From assembly GCA_019634735.1 (NCBI GenBank), contig JAHCAT010000006.1, positions 153,457 through 217,456 of the forward strand: a stretch of DNA of 64,000 bases. Direction: 5' to 3'. Positions 1-8,852 of this stretch are shown piece by piece. Position numbers and translations under genes: made by a program. The stretch is from Lysobacterales bacterium. GTDB lineage: Bacteria; Pseudomonadota; Gammaproteobacteria; Xanthomonadales; UBA2363. Each line of letters begins with the position of its first letter. Position 1 is the first letter of the stretch. The notes beneath the pieces were generated by a model. It saw only the letters and a program-made list of their open reading frames with translations. It was not told where the DNA came from and ran no database searches.

Positions 1-823
1 GGCCGAAGCCTGGCACCGTCGAGGCATAGTCGCCGGGGCCGCCGTCGCAGCCGATCGACAGCACCACCTCGCCCCAGTCGACCCGCTCCACCTGGCCCGG
101 ATCGAAGGCCGCGCCGAACCGGCCGCCACGCGTGCTGTGCACCTGCGCGACGATCCGACCCTGCGCATCGAAGCGGCCCTCGCCGATCAGCCAGTACTGC
201 CGGCCCGCCGTGTCGTACGTGTACCAGGTCACGATCGCCTGCTCGGGATTGATCCACTGCAGCGCGTAACCCTCGCCGCTGCGCGACGGATCGAACCAGG
301 ATCCGCTCAGCCCGGCATGCGCCGCCGACGGCCGGCCGGTCGTCCCGTGCGGCCGCTCGCAGGCGCTGCCCATCAGGTGCGCCAGCCGGCGCAGCGGGAT
401 CGTCAGCGTCTGCCCGTAGGCCTGGAACCCGAACGTCGCGCGCTCGCAGTCCTCGAAGCGCAGCCGGCCGTTGCCTACCACCTCGCGCACCACGTCGTCA
501 GGATCGAACGCCGCACCAAAGCGGGCGCCGCGGGTGGCGACCAGTTCCGGGAACGCCAGGTACTCGCCTTCGGCGTCGCTGCGCAGCTCGCCCACCGCCG
601 TCAGCCAGCGCTGGTTGCCGGCCTCGTCGTAGGTGAACCAGTACAGCAGCGCGCTGTCGGCAGCCAGCATCTCCAGCACCCAGCCCTCGCCGTCGCGCTC
701 CGGCGCCGACCAGTGGCCGGCATGGCCGGGCTTGACCGGTATCGCCAGGGCGATCGCGGGCGCCAGCAGGAACAGCAGGGCAGCGGCGAAGCGACCTGCC
801 CGGGAGCGGACGCAGGCATTCAT
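1..823 (-). CDS. Secreted protein with two repeated GEG/TYD modules (C-terminus beyond window)
   Basis: Function unknown; 274 codons are visible and the 3' end is cut by the window edge. The ATG at 823 opens a typical signal peptide: a basic start (NACVRSRAGR), an Ala/Leu-rich hydrophobic run and small residues near position 24. Two copies of one module follow, at about residues 30-140 and 165-260. Each has a GEG(W/Y) start, a W(F/Y)TYDxAGxQxWL strand pair and an RFGAAFDP end, suggesting an internally duplicated beta-rich exported domain. Similar modules are common in secreted proteins of Xanthomonadales, with no role known to me. The start lacks a strong Shine-Dalgarno; an ATG 12 bases upstream runs straight into a stop, which supports 823. 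Confidence 0.75.
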   Translation of the reverse strand, partial: MNACVRSRAGRFAAALLFLLAPAIALAIPVKPGHAGHWSAPERDGEGWVLEMLAADSALLYWFTYDEAGNQRWLTAVGELRSDAEGEYLAFPELVATRGARFGAAFDPDDVVREVVGNGRLRFEDCERATFGFQAYGQTLTIPLRRLAHLMGSACERPHGTTGRPSAAHAGLSGSWFDPSRSGEGYALQWINPEQAIVTWYTYDTAGRQYWLIGEGRFDAQGRIVAQVHSTRGGRFGAAFDPGQVERVDWGEVVLSIGCDGGPGDYASTVPGFG

Positions 824-929
824 CGAGATGGCGTCATCGTGGCAAGCGTGGCTTTGTACGGTAGGCCACGCCCGCCGGCAGGTCAAACCAGCGACCTGGA
901 CGGGTCGGCGCGCCCGCCTCCCCGCCCCC

Positions 930-963
930 GGAAAAGCCGCGGGCCCGCGCGTGGCGGGCCCGC
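930..963 (-). terminator. Probable intrinsic terminator of dsbC
   Basis: Read on the minus strand, two copies of the ten-base GC palindrome GCGGGCCCGC (954-963 and 939-948), separated by five bases, can form a very stable hairpin and are followed by GGCTTTTCC. It lies about 25 bases past the dsbC stop and before the next minus-strand gene. The U-tract is only four bases, so termination strength is uncertain. Confidence 0.5.
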
Positions 964-988
964 TGGAACTGCCGCAGGGCGGTGCCGA

Positions 989-1717
989 TCAGTCGGTGCC
1001 GGCCGCCGCCTGCTTGAGGCCGTCCAGCCGCATCAGCAACTGGTCGGCGGGCATGTAGCCGGGCAGCAGGGTGCCGTCCTCGGTGATCAGGGCCGGCGTG
1101 CCGGAGATGCCGATCTGCTGGCCCAGCGTGTAGTCCTCGCCGACCGGGTTGGGGCAGGTGCGCTGCTCGACCTCCTGGCCCGCCTTGGCGCGGGTCATGG
1201 CGTCGCGGCGGTCCGGCGCGCACCAGACGTTGACGGCCTTCTGGAAGGATTCGCTGCCGACGCCGGCACGCGGGAACCACAGGTACTCGATGGCGATGCC
1301 GCGAGCGTTGTACTCGGCCATCTCCTGGTGCAGACGCCGGCAGTAGCCGCAGTCGATGTCGGTGAACACGGTCAGCCGGTGCTTGACCTCGGACGGCGCG
1401 AACACGATGCGCTTGTCGGCGGGCACGGCAGCCAGGGCCTCGCGGCGGGCGCCGGCGCGCTTCTGCTCGGTCAGGTCGACCCGGTTGACGATGTCGAACA
1501 CCGCGCCCTGGACCAGGTAGCGGCCGTCGGCGGTGACATAGACCACCTGGCCGCCGAGGGTGACCTCGTAGAAGCCGGGCAGGGTCGACTCGGCGATGGC
1601 GTCGATGCTGGCGCCAGGCACCAGGCCCTGGATGGCCTCGCGGACCACCTTGTCGTCGGCGCTGGCAGGAAGGGAGGCGGCCAGCAGCAGGCCAACGGCG
1701 GCAAGGAACTTGTTCAT
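989..1717 (-). CDS. dsbC: Thiol:disulfide interchange protein DsbC
   Basis: Periplasmic disulfide isomerase, 242 aa, the usual length for DsbC. Residues 1-20 are a signal peptide ending in ASA. An N-terminal dimerisation domain (about 21-85) is followed by a thioredoxin fold with the active site CGYC at 123-126 and the cis-proline loop GTPALI. Two further cysteines near VWCAPD and RTCPNP match the structural disulfide of the family. DsbC shuffles wrong disulfides in exported proteins and is kept reduced by DsbD. It lies downstream of xerD on the same strand, an order known from Xanthomonadales, but 374 bases separate them. The ATG at 1717 is chosen because the signal peptide starts there; the frame stays open far upstream without making a sensible protein. 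Confidence 0.93.
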   Translation of the reverse strand: MNKFLAAVGLLLAASLPASADDKVVREAIQGLVPGASIDAIAESTLPGFYEVTLGGQVVYVTADGRYLVQGAVFDIVNRVDLTEQKRAGARREALAAVPADKRIVFAPSEVKHRLTVFTDIDCGYCRRLHQEMAEYNARGIAIEYLWFPRAGVGSESFQKAVNVWCAPDRRDAMTRAKAGQEVEQRTCPNPVGEDYTLGQQIGISGTPALITEDGTLLPGYMPADQLLMRLDGLKQAAAGTD

Positions 1718-2091
1718 CGGGTCATCCGTCAGGGGCGGGGCGTGGGGCTCCGACCGCGCCGGGGGCGTCAGGTTCCCCACCGCGCACCGGCGGCGGGACG
1801 CTGGCGCGGCCAGCCTGGCGCGGAGCGGGGCGCAGGGTAGCACGGGGCGGAGGCAGGGCCCTCCGGGGCGCAAGCGCCGGTGCTGGAGCGCGCCGTGTCC
1901 CGTGACCGATGTCGCAGCGACACCGCGACCCGCCACCGAGGCGGTGTGCGACGTCAGGCCCCTTGCCGTCGCCCTGCCCTGCCCCTCGTTGCGTGGACGG
2001 CGCCTTCCGATCGCCTGACAGCGATGATGTGGGCGGCTCAGACCGCCGGCGCCGCGCGGATGAAACCATGGGCCGCAGGAGGGGCCACAGG
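1718..2091. other. Gene-free stretch between xerD and dsbC
   Basis: No convincing gene. It holds a perfect 13-base palindrome, TGTCGC-A-GCGACA, at 1910-1922, about 190 bases upstream of dsbC, which could be a regulator site. I see no clear terminator after xerD and no strong sigma-70 promoter for dsbC. Confidence 0.4.
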
Positions 2092-3033
2092 TCAGCCGCG
2101 CGGATGATGGGCCGCGTGCAGGCGCTTCAGCCCCTCGCGGGCGACCAGGGTGTAGATCTGCGTGGTCGACAGGCTGGCATGGCCGAGCAGGAGCTGCAGC
2201 ACGCGCAGGTCGGCGCCGTGGTTGAGCAGGTGGGTGGCGAAGGCATGGCGCAGGCCATGCGGCGACAGCGCGGTGTCGATGCCGGCGACCAGGGCATGGC
2301 GCTTGATGAACTGCCAGAACGCCTGGCGGGTCAGCGCACCGCCGCGGGCGTTGAGGAACAGCGCAGGTTCGCCCGGGTGCCGGGCCAGCAGCGGGCGGGC
2401 GCCGGTCAGGTAGCGCTGCAGCCAGTGCCCGGCCTCTTCCCCGACCGGCAGCAGGCGCTCCTTGTCGCCCTTGCCGACCACGCGCAGCACGCCCTGGCGC
2501 AAGTTGACCTGGTCCAGGCGCAGGCCGACCAGTTCGGAGACGCGCAGGCCGGTGGCGTACATCAATTCCAGCATGGCGCGGTCGCGCAGGCCCAGCGGGG
2601 TGTCGACATCGGGGGCGCGCAGCAGCGCCTCGACATCGGCCTCGCCGGGCGCCCGGGGCAGGCTGCGCCCCGGCTTCGGGGCCTCGATCAGCGCCGTGGG
2701 GTCGGCCTGGATACGGCCCTGGCGGAGCAGCCACTGGCTGAACCGGCGCAGGCAGGACAGCAGCCGCGCGTTGCTGCGCGGCTGGTAGCCCGCGACCAGG
2801 CGCTCGGCGAGATGGTCATACAGCAGGGCGCGATCGAGCTGGTCCAGGGCCAGGCCGCGGCCGGCCAGCCAGCGGCCGATGCCGGACAGGTCCTGCCGGT
2901 AGGCGGCCAGGGTGTTGCGGCTGGCGCCGGATTCCGACCAGTGGTGGTCGAGGAACGCATCGACCAGTGCCGCGGCCGCGGCCGGCAGCGGCGGCAGGCC
3001 GGCAAGCGCAGGGGCGGGGCGGGTTCGCGGCAT
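2092..3033 (-). CDS. xerD: Site-specific tyrosine recombinase XerD
   Basis: Chromosome dimer resolution recombinase that acts with XerC at dif under FtsK control. Length is 313 aa, normal for XerD apart from a short proline/alanine-rich N-terminal extension. The SAM-like core-binding domain spans about residues 20-110 and the catalytic domain 130-305. Catalytic residues are visible: R164 (TGLRVSEL), K188 (GKGDKERL), H259 and R262 (SPHGLRHAF), H285 (LGHASLSTTQ) and nucleophile Y294. It is divergent from the RDD gene with 43 bases between starts. An earlier in-frame ATG at 3078 would overlap that gene's start, so 3033 is preferred. XerD rather than XerC is inferred from the TTQIYTLVARE ending and the dsbC neighbour. 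Confidence 0.92.
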   Translation of the reverse strand: MPRTRPAPALAGLPPLPAAAAALVDAFLDHHWSESGASRNTLAAYRQDLSGIGRWLAGRGLALDQLDRALLYDHLAERLVAGYQPRSNARLLSCLRRFSQWLLRQGRIQADPTALIEAPKPGRSLPRAPGEADVEALLRAPDVDTPLGLRDRAMLELMYATGLRVSELVGLRLDQVNLRQGVLRVVGKGDKERLLPVGEEAGHWLQRYLTGARPLLARHPGEPALFLNARGGALTRQAFWQFIKRHALVAGIDTALSPHGLRHAFATHLLNHGADLRVLQLLLGHASLSTTQIYTLVAREGLKRLHAAHHPRG

Positions 3034-3076
3034 GCTGGTATGGTCCGTTCCCCGCCCTGCCCTGCCAAGTCCCGCC

Positions 3077-3535
3077 ATGTCCGCCGAGCCGCCCGCCGCC
3101 CCCTGGCGCCGCCTGATCGCCTTCGTCTACGACCTGATGGCGCTGATCGGGCTGTGGTTCTTCATCGCCCTGGTGGCGGTGGCGGTCAGTGGCGGACCGG
3201 TCGGCTCGGCGATCGAGGACGGCGCCGTGCGGGTGCGCGACTGGCCGGCGCAGATCGCGCTGTATGTCGCCCTGTGGCTGGCCACCGGGCTGTATTACAC
3301 GCTGTCCTGGCGGTTCGGCGGGCAGACCCTGGGCATGCGCCCCTGGCGGCTGGTGGTGCGCAGCCGCGACGGCGGCCGGATCGGCTGGGGCCAGGCCTGG
3401 CTGCGCTACCTGGTCGGCTGCCTGGTGGCGCTGCCGGCCGGCGCCGGCCTGCTGTGGACCCTGATCGACCGCGACCGCCGCGCGCCGCACGATCTTGCCG
3501 CCGGCACCAGGATGGCGCTGCTGCCGTCCGGCTGA
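3077..3535 (+). CDS. RDD family membrane protein
   Basis: Inner-membrane protein of 152 aa with the RDD fold. An Arg-rich start (APWRRLIAFVYD) leads into a first membrane helix (LMALIGLWFFIALVAVAV), a second at about residues 60-82 (IALYVALWLATGLYYTL), the conserved GGQTLGMRPWRLVVR segment and a last helix near residues 118-135. RDD proteins are widespread and mostly uncharacterised; transport roles have been proposed for some. It is divergent from xerD and convergent with holC across a repeat-rich gap. The start was chosen at the ATG that gives a cytoplasmic N-terminus of normal length. Confidence 0.85.
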   Translation: MSAEPPAAPWRRLIAFVYDLMALIGLWFFIALVAVAVSGGPVGSAIEDGAVRVRDWPAQIALYVALWLATGLYYTLSWRFGGQTLGMRPWRLVVRSRDGGRIGWGQAWLRYLVGCLVALPAGAGLLWTLIDRDRRAPHDLAAGTRMALLPSG

Positions 3536-3896
3536 GTCGTCCCCGGGCAACTGAGCGGGGCGTCCTGGGCTGGCCGGGTCAGGGGCAACGGCAAAGCTGG
3601 AGATCAGAGCGATCTCATCGAGCAAAGCCGGCAGGGGTCCTCCAGGTGGCTAGGCGGGCTCTCCCAGCACCTGGGTGCCGCGATTCTTTCGTCGTCGGGG
3701 GTTGGGACCGGGACTGGGGACGTGGGCGGGGGTGGCCAGAGATCTGGCAACGGGGTTCCGGGCTTCGAGTTCCCGGGAGTGCAGCGGGATCCGGTCCCTC
3801 ATGCCGCGGCAGGTGAGCGTGCTTGGGGGTGGTGTTCCGGTACGACCGTTTCCGGGGCGCGCGGGTGCCCGTGGGCGTGGCCACGTTTTAGGGCGC

Positions 3897-3976
3897 GCGC
3901 TGGCCGGGGCGGCCCTCTCCCCCGCCCCTCCCCCGCAGGCGGGGGAGGGGAGAAGTGCGGTGCCGTCGCACTGGCG
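3897..3976 (+). repeat. Dispersed REP-like palindromic element, copy 1
   Basis: About 80 bases that reappear nearly unchanged, in inverted orientation, at 18065-18144. The core is a perfect 12-base-arm hairpin (CCCCTCCCCCGC at 3925-3936, two-base loop, complement at 3939-3950). Flanks such as GGGGCGGCCCTCTCC and GTGCGGTGCCGTCGCA are also shared, so the unit is larger than the palindrome. This is the behaviour of a REP/BIME-type intergenic element. Confidence 0.8.
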
Positions 3977-4070
3977 GTACGCGCTTGGCAGGGGCGCTGG
4001 CTGTGGGGGTGGCGATACGAAAGGGACAAGCCTCGCCGCGGGGGGAAGGACAGTTCACGCTCCGTCCCTG

Positions 4071-4395
4071 CTCCCTGGCTCCCTGGCTCCCTGGCTCCCT
4101 GGCTCCCTGGCTCCCTGGTCCCTGGCCCTTGGTCCTTTGTCCCTGGCCCCTGGCCCCTGGCCCCTGGTCCCTGGTGCCTGGCCCCTGGCCCCTGGCCCCT
4201 GGCCCCGGCCCCTGGCCCCTGGCCCCTGGTCCCTGGTCCCTGGTCCCTGGTCCCTGGTCCCTGGTCCCTGGTCCCTGGTCCCTGGCTCCCTGGTCCCTGG
4301 TCCCTGGTCCCTGGTCCCCGGTCCCCGGTCCCCGCTCCCCGCTCCCCGGTCCCCGCTCCCCGCTCCCCGGTCCCCGCTCCCCGCTCCCCGCTCCC
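4071..4395 (-). repeat. Octamer/heptamer minisatellite at the 3' end of holC
   Basis: Six perfect copies of the octamer CTCCCTGG (4071-4118) are followed by about forty heptamers of the form TCCCTGG, CCCCTGG and finally TCCCCG(G/C), up to 4395. The array ends two bases before the holC stop codon. On the holC sense strand it is a run of GGGA/GGGG tracts spaced by three or four bases, so a read-through transcript would be rich in potential G-quadruplexes. Unit types are arranged in blocks, the pattern left by slippage or local duplication. Confidence 0.9.
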
Positions 4396-4397
4396 CC

Positions 4398-4829
4398 TCA
4401 GGGCCCCAGCTCGAACATGACCGGCGCCAGCCCGGCGGCCTGGTAGTCGCGCCAGCGCTGGCGGGCGGCGGTGCGGCCGCGGTCGTCCTGGGGCACGATC
4501 TCGATGATCCGTCCCGGCGCGGCGGTCAGCGGCGCCGGGCCGAGGTTCAGCCGCACGTCGGCCTCGGGCGCCGGCTGGCCGGGCGCCGCGATGAGGATCC
4601 AGGCTGCCGCGGCGTGCTCGTCGTCGGCCAGCGCGTGGGGCAGGAACAGGCCCGGATCGACCGCCCACAGGCGGTCGTCCAGCACGCGCGCCTGCGTGGC
4701 GTTGCCGGCCAGCACCAGCAGCGGTCGCCCGCCGCCGGTGGCCAGCCGCGCCAGCAGGGTAAGCGCCGGCGCCAGGGGATCGGCGTCGGGAAAGCCGGCG
4801 GCGCGATGGAACTCGACGGCGTCCGGCAT
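4398..4829 (-). CDS. holC: DNA polymerase III chi subunit
   Basis: Chi subunit of the clamp-loader complex, linking Pol III holoenzyme to SSB through psi. It has 143 aa, the normal size, and shows the family pattern: a start in VEFHRA, a central LVLAGNATQARVLDDRLWA segment, and FLPHAL...PVLIA-type strands (here FLPHALADDEHAAAAWILIA). The ending EIVPQDDRGRTAARQRWRDYQAAG is typical of chi. It follows pepA by ten bases on the same strand, the standard pepA-holC pair. The minisatellite begins directly after its stop codon. Confidence 0.9.
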   Translation of the reverse strand: MPDAVEFHRAAGFPDADPLAPALTLLARLATGGGRPLLVLAGNATQARVLDDRLWAVDPGLFLPHALADDEHAAAAWILIAAPGQPAPEADVRLNLGPAPLTAAPGRIIEIVPQDDRGRTAARQRWRDYQAAGLAPVMFELGP

Positions 4830-4839
4830 GGCGTGCGGC

Positions 4840-6318
4840 TCAGCCGGCGGCCTGGCGTGCCAGGTATTCCACCAGCAGCGGCACCGGCCGGCCGGTGGCC
4901 AGGCCCTTGCGGCCCTCGTCCCAGGCGGTGCCTGCGATGTCGAGGTGCGCCCAGCGCTGGCCTTCGGTGAACCGCCACAGGAAGCAGGCGGCGGTGATCG
5001 CGCCGCCCCACTTGCCGCCCAGGTTGGCGACATCGGCGACCACCGAGTCGATCTGCTCCTGGTAGTCGCTCCACAGAGGCATGCGCCAGGCGCGGTCGTG
5101 CTCGGCTTCGCCGGCCTCGAGCAGCTCGCGGGCCAGCTCGTCGTCGGCGCTGAACAGCCCGTGCGGATGCTTGCCCAGGGCGACCACGCAGGCGCCGGTG
5201 AGGGTCGCGCAATCGACCAGCACCTTCGGCTCGAAGGTCTTCTGGGCCCAGGTCAGCGCGTCGCACAGGATCAGCCGGCCCTCGGCGTCGGTGTTGAGCA
5301 CTTCGATGGTCTTGCCCGACATCGAGGTCAGCACGTCGCCGGGCCGGTAGGCGGCGCCGTCGGGCATGTTCTCGACCGCCGCCACCACGACGCTCAGGTT
5401 GACCGGCAGGCGCGCGCGCACCGCTGCTTCGAAGGCGCCCAGCACGGTGGCCGCGCCGCACATGTCGAACTTCATCTCCTCCATGCCCGGCCCGGGCTTG
5501 AGCGAGATGCCGCCGGTGTCGAAGGTGATGCCCTTGCCGACCAGCACATGCGGCTTGTCGCCCTCGGCGCCGCCGCGCCAGGACAGCGCGATCAGGCGCG
5601 GCCGGTTGGCGCTGCCGCGCGCAACCGCCAGCAGCGAGCCCATGCCGAGGGATTCCATCTCGGCTTCCTCGAGCACCGTGCAATCCACGCCCTCCAGGCT
5701 GGCGGCCAGCGCCTGGGCGTGCTTGGCCATGTACTCGGGCGTGCAGATGTTGGGCGGCAGGTTGCCCAGCTCGCGGGCCGCAGCAACGCCGGCGGCGGTG
5801 GCGCGGGCGCGCGCCAGCGCCGGCGCGTCGGCGTCGCCGCCGGGCAGGTCGAGGCGGCGCAGGGCCACCGGCCTGGGCTTGCGGGTGGCCGTGTACTGGT
5901 AGGACTCCGCCGCGGCGACCTGGACGGCGTGGCGGATGCGCCAGGCGCGGTCGCGACCGGGCACGTCGATTTCCGGCAGCGTCAGCAGGGCGTCGGCGGC
6001 TGGCGTCTCGCGCAGCGCGCGCACGGCGACCGCCACCGCCTTGCGGTAGGCGGCGGCATCGAACTTGCGGCGATCGCCCAGGCCGACCACCAGCACGCGC
6101 GGTGAATCCAGGCCATCCAGGCGGTGCAGCACGCCTACCTTGCCCGACTTGCCGCTGATATCCTCGGCGTCGACCAGGGCTTTCAGGCGGCCACCGCAGG
6201 CTTCATCGACGGCTGCCGCCGCCGAGGTCATCACGCGGTCCTCGAAGAGACCGACGACAAGGGCGCCCACTGCCGCCGAAGCGGGCCGGGCCTGGGTCAG
6301 AGCGAAATCGATCGACAT
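4840..6318 (-). CDS. pepA: Leucyl aminopeptidase (M17)
   Basis: Cytoplasmic hexameric manganese/zinc aminopeptidase that removes N-terminal residues; PepA homologues can also bind DNA and assist Xer recombination at plasmid cer sites. Length is 492 aa, normal. The N-terminal regulatory domain (1-160) precedes the catalytic domain with the metal-binding segment [11 protein letters not shown] (260-270, Lys262 and Asp267), KFDMCGAA (Asp285) and the signature NTDAEGRL (342-349, Asp344 and Glu346). First gene of a pepA-holC operon, divergent from lptF with 134 bases between starts, where both promoters must lie. Confidence 0.95.
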   Translation of the reverse strand: MSIDFALTQARPASAAVGALVVGLFEDRVMTSAAAAVDEACGGRLKALVDAEDISGKSGKVGVLHRLDGLDSPRVLVVGLGDRRKFDAAAYRKAVAVAVRALRETPAADALLTLPEIDVPGRDRAWRIRHAVQVAAAESYQYTATRKPRPVALRRLDLPGGDADAPALARARATAAGVAAARELGNLPPNICTPEYMAKHAQALAASLEGVDCTVLEEAEMESLGMGSLLAVARGSANRPRLIALSWRGGAEGDKPHVLVGKGITFDTGGISLKPGPGMEEMKFDMCGAATVLGAFEAAVRARLPVNLSVVVAAVENMPDGAAYRPGDVLTSMSGKTIEVLNTDAEGRLILCDALTWAQKTFEPKVLVDCATLTGACVVALGKHPHGLFSADDELARELLEAGEAEHDRAWRMPLWSDYQEQIDSVVADVANLGGKWGGAITAACFLWRFTEGQRWAHLDIAGTAWDEGRKGLATGRPVPLLVEYLARQAAG

Positions 6319-6452
6319 GGCATTCCTGCAGCAAGGGAACCGGGGCGCCAGCGGCGCCGCGGTCCGTGAAGGTGGTCCGGGATGATCCTGGGCGGCGCGC
6401 GCGCGGGCGCCCCGGCAGCACGTGAGTTTAGCAGCCCGGTCCGGAGACCCTG

Positions 6453-7532
6453 ATGCTGGGCCGCCTCGACCGCTACGTGATCACCGAGCTGCTGCAGGCC
6501 CTGCTGGCGGTGATGGCGGTGATGCTGATCGTCGTGCTGGGCGGCGTCATGGCCGACACGCTGAGCAAGATCGCGCGCGGCAAGGTTGCCGCGGCGCTGC
6601 TGGTCTCGCAGATCGGCCTGCGCTCGCTGGAGGCGCTGGTGCTGATCCTGCCGCTGGCGCTGTTCCTGGGCGTGCTGCTGGGCCTGGGTCGCCTGTACCG
6701 CGACGGCGAGATGGCGGTGCTAGCGGCCTCCGGCTACGGCCCGAGGCAATTGCTGGTGCCGATCGCCTGCGTCGCCCTGCCGGTCGCCGCGGTGCTGGCG
6801 GCGCTGTCGTTCTGGCTGGCCCCCGGCGCCGCGCGCGCCGGCAACCGGATGATCCAGGAGGCAAGCCGGTCGATGCTGGTCGCCGGCCTGGAACCCGGCC
6901 GCTTCGTGGAGATCCCCGGGCGCGACGCGGTGCTCTACATCGGCGAGATGAACGCCGCCGGCACCCGCTTCGGCCAGCTGTTCGTCTACAACGAGCGCGA
7001 GGACGGCATCGACATCATCAGCGCCGAGTCGGGCGAGTTCTTCCGCGACGCCGTCGAGGAGCGCTACCTGCAGCTCGAGGACGGCTTCCGCGTCGAGGGC
7101 ACGCTGGAGAACGCGGCGTTCCGGACCATGCGCTTCGAGCGCAACAGCCTGCGCATCCCCGATGCGCCGGAAACCCAGCTCAAACACCCGACCGCCGAGA
7201 TCGACACCCTGAGCCTGCTCGAGGACGAGTCGCCGGCGGCGCGGGCGGAGCTGCACTGGCGCCTCTCGGCGGTGCTGGCGCCGCTGCTGCTGGCCTGGCT
7301 GGCGCTGCCGATGTCGCGCTCGCCGCCGCGACGCACCCGCTACGGCAAGATCCTGCTGGCCCTGCTGGCCTATCTGGTGATGACCAACCTGCTCGGCCTC
7401 GGCCGCGCCTGGCTGCAGCAGGGCGTGCTGCCGCCCTATCTTGGCCTGTGGTGGATCTACGCCGGCGGCCTGCTGCTGGCCGGCTGGCTGTACCGTCGCG
7501 ACAGCCGCCTGCCCGGCGGCGGAGCCGGCTGA
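6453..7532 (+). CDS. lptF: LPS export ABC transporter permease LptF
   Basis: Inner-membrane subunit of LptB2FGC, which extracts lipopolysaccharide from the membrane and pushes it to the LptA bridge. It has 359 aa with three N-terminal membrane helices (about 15-35, 55-75, 100-120), a periplasmic beta-jellyroll (130-265) and three C-terminal helices. The start [19 protein letters not shown] and the segment [31 protein letters not shown] are family hallmarks (coupling helix DGEMAVL). Its stop overlaps the lptG start by one base (TGATG), so the two are translationally coupled. It is divergent from pepA, the conserved gammaproteobacterial arrangement. Confidence 0.95.
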   Translation: MLGRLDRYVITELLQALLAVMAVMLIVVLGGVMADTLSKIARGKVAAALLVSQIGLRSLEALVLILPLALFLGVLLGLGRLYRDGEMAVLAASGYGPRQLLVPIACVALPVAAVLAALSFWLAPGAARAGNRMIQEASRSMLVAGLEPGRFVEIPGRDAVLYIGEMNAAGTRFGQLFVYNEREDGIDIISAESGEFFRDAVEERYLQLEDGFRVEGTLENAAFRTMRFERNSLRIPDAPETQLKHPTAEIDTLSLLEDESPAARAELHWRLSAVLAPLLLAWLALPMSRSPPRRTRYGKILLALLAYLVMTNLLGLGRAWLQQGVLPPYLGLWWIYAGGLLLAGWLYRRDSRLPGGGAG

Positions 7533-8617
7533 TGGCGCTGCTGCCGGTGCGCCAGGTCGACCGCCTGCTGGCCTCGACGGTGGCCGCCAGCACCCTGGTG
7601 GTGATGGCGGTGCTGATCGGCTTCGACCTGTTGCTGGCCCTGGTCGGCGAGTTCGAGGACCTCGGCGAGGGCGACTACACCCTGGTCAAGGCGCTTGTCT
7701 ACGTCGCCTACACGGTGCCGCGCCGCATCCACGAGAACTTCGCCTACTGCGCGCTGATCGGCACCCTGGTCGGGCTGGGCGTGCTGGCCAGCCAGGGCGA
7801 GCTGACCGCGCTGCGCGCCGCCGGCCTCGCCAAGCGCCGGATCGCGCTGGCCGCGGTCGCCGTGGTCGCCGCCATGACCCTGGCGGTGACCGCGATCGGC
7901 GAGACGCTGGCGCCGCAGGGCGAGCGCTGGGCCCAGGCCCTGGCGCTGCAGGCCAAGAACCGCGACTACGCGCTGTCCGGCCTGGGCCTGTGGGCGCGCG
8001 ACGCCGACACCGTGATCAACGCCAAGCGCGTGCTCAACGACCGGGGCCGCCTGGAATTGCGCGAGATCCGCCTGTTCGCCTTCGAGCCCGGCGGCCGCCT
8101 CGCCGAGGTGACCCGCGCGGGCCGTGCCGTCCACGAGCAGGGCCAGTGGCGCCTGGACGAAGTGCAGCGCTTCCGCTTCCACGGCGACCGCGTCGAGTCG
8201 CTGGCCGCGGAAAGCGACGGCTGGCAGTCCAGCCTGGACCCGGCCGTGCTCGGCCAGGGCGCCATCCGCGCCCGCTATCTGGACCTGGCCGCGCTGTGGG
8301 AAAGCTGGCAGTACCGCAAGGCCAACCGCCTGCATACCCAGGACATCGAGGCGGCGTTCTGGATGCGCCTGTTCTCGCCGCTGACCACCCTGGCCCTGGT
8401 GTTCGCGGTGACGCCGTTCGCGTTCGGCGCGCTGCGCTCGGGCGGCTTCGGCAAGCGCCTGTTCCTGGGCATCGTGATCGCGGTCAGCTTCCATTTCCTG
8501 CAGCGGGCGCTGATCAACCTGGCCGACGTCTACGGCTACAGCCTGCCGCTGGTCAACGCCCTGCCCCTGCTGCTGCTGGGGGCGGCCGGCTGGCTGTACT
8601 ACCACCGCCACCCGTAA
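7532..8617 (+). CDS. lptG: LPS export ABC transporter permease LptG
   Basis: Partner permease of LptF in the LptB2FG lipopolysaccharide extractor, 361 aa. Six membrane helices flank a periplasmic jellyroll (about residues 135-260). The coupling-helix segment GVLASQGELTALRAAGLAKRR and the C-terminal run ALRSGGFGKRLFLGIVIAVSFHFLQ match LptG. It starts within the lptF stop codon. Nothing on the same strand follows for 235 bases, so it probably ends the operon; an imperfect inverted repeat at 8654-8687 (TGTCCG with CGGACA) could be a weak terminator without a U-tract. Confidence 0.94.
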   Translation: MALLPVRQVDRLLASTVAASTLVVMAVLIGFDLLLALVGEFEDLGEGDYTLVKALVYVAYTVPRRIHENFAYCALIGTLVGLGVLASQGELTALRAAGLAKRRIALAAVAVVAAMTLAVTAIGETLAPQGERWAQALALQAKNRDYALSGLGLWARDADTVINAKRVLNDRGRLELREIRLFAFEPGGRLAEVTRAGRAVHEQGQWRLDEVQRFRFHGDRVESLAAESDGWQSSLDPAVLGQGAIRARYLDLAALWESWQYRKANRLHTQDIEAAFWMRLFSPLTTLALVFAVTPFAFGALRSGGFGKRLFLGIVIAVSFHFLQRALINLADVYGYSLPLVNALPLLLLGAAGWLYYHRHP

Positions 8618-8722
8618 CGGCCACCTGGCAGCCGGGGCGGTCGCGCCGGGCGGTGTCCGGTCCGGCCGCGCACGCTGGCCGCGGACAGCACTAACCTTGC
8701 CCTGCCGCTCGCCGGTGTGCGA

Positions 8723-8831
8723 GCCGGGTGCCTGCCGCGTGGTTCCCTGCCATCGAGGCAACCCGTGGTTGCCCCCGGCGAGTCCAGCCACGCGTATGAG
8801 CCGATCCGGGCGCTTCCTGCGCCTAGTCGGC
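8723..8831 (+). promoter_or_regulatory. Foldable leader upstream of the M23 peptidase
   Basis: Two nested stems are visible in the 5' region. GCCGGG (8723-8728) can pair with CCCGGC (8774-8779) around an internal TGCC/GGCA hairpin. A second element pairs GCCGA (8800-8804) with TCGGC (8827-8831), enclosing GGCGC and GCGCC (8809-8823) round a TTCCT loop. The second stem ends about ten bases before the Shine-Dalgarno of the M23 gene. It matches no riboswitch class I recognise, and in DNA this GC-rich stems arise easily by chance. Confidence 0.3.
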
Positions 8832-8852
8832 GAAACCCTGCGGAGTCCTGCC

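Larger units (their letters stand above)
3536..4397. other. Gene-free convergent region with REP-like palindrome and minisatellite
   Basis: Lies between the 3' ends of the RDD gene and holC. It holds the dispersed palindromic element at 3897-3976 and the octamer/heptamer array at 4071-4395. Frames open here translate to Pro/Trp/Leu repeats dictated by the DNA repeat and are not genes. The part at 3700-3730 also has G-run clusters resembling the array. Confidence 0.7.

Noticed and set aside
137..3816. Plus-strand open frames across the secreted-protein, dsbC and xerD region
   Set aside because: They run antisense to three recognisable genes and have shadow composition; the real reading is on the minus strand.
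4071..4395. Possible CRISPR array
   Set aside because: Units are 7-8 bases without spacers; this is a minisatellite. No cas genes are present.
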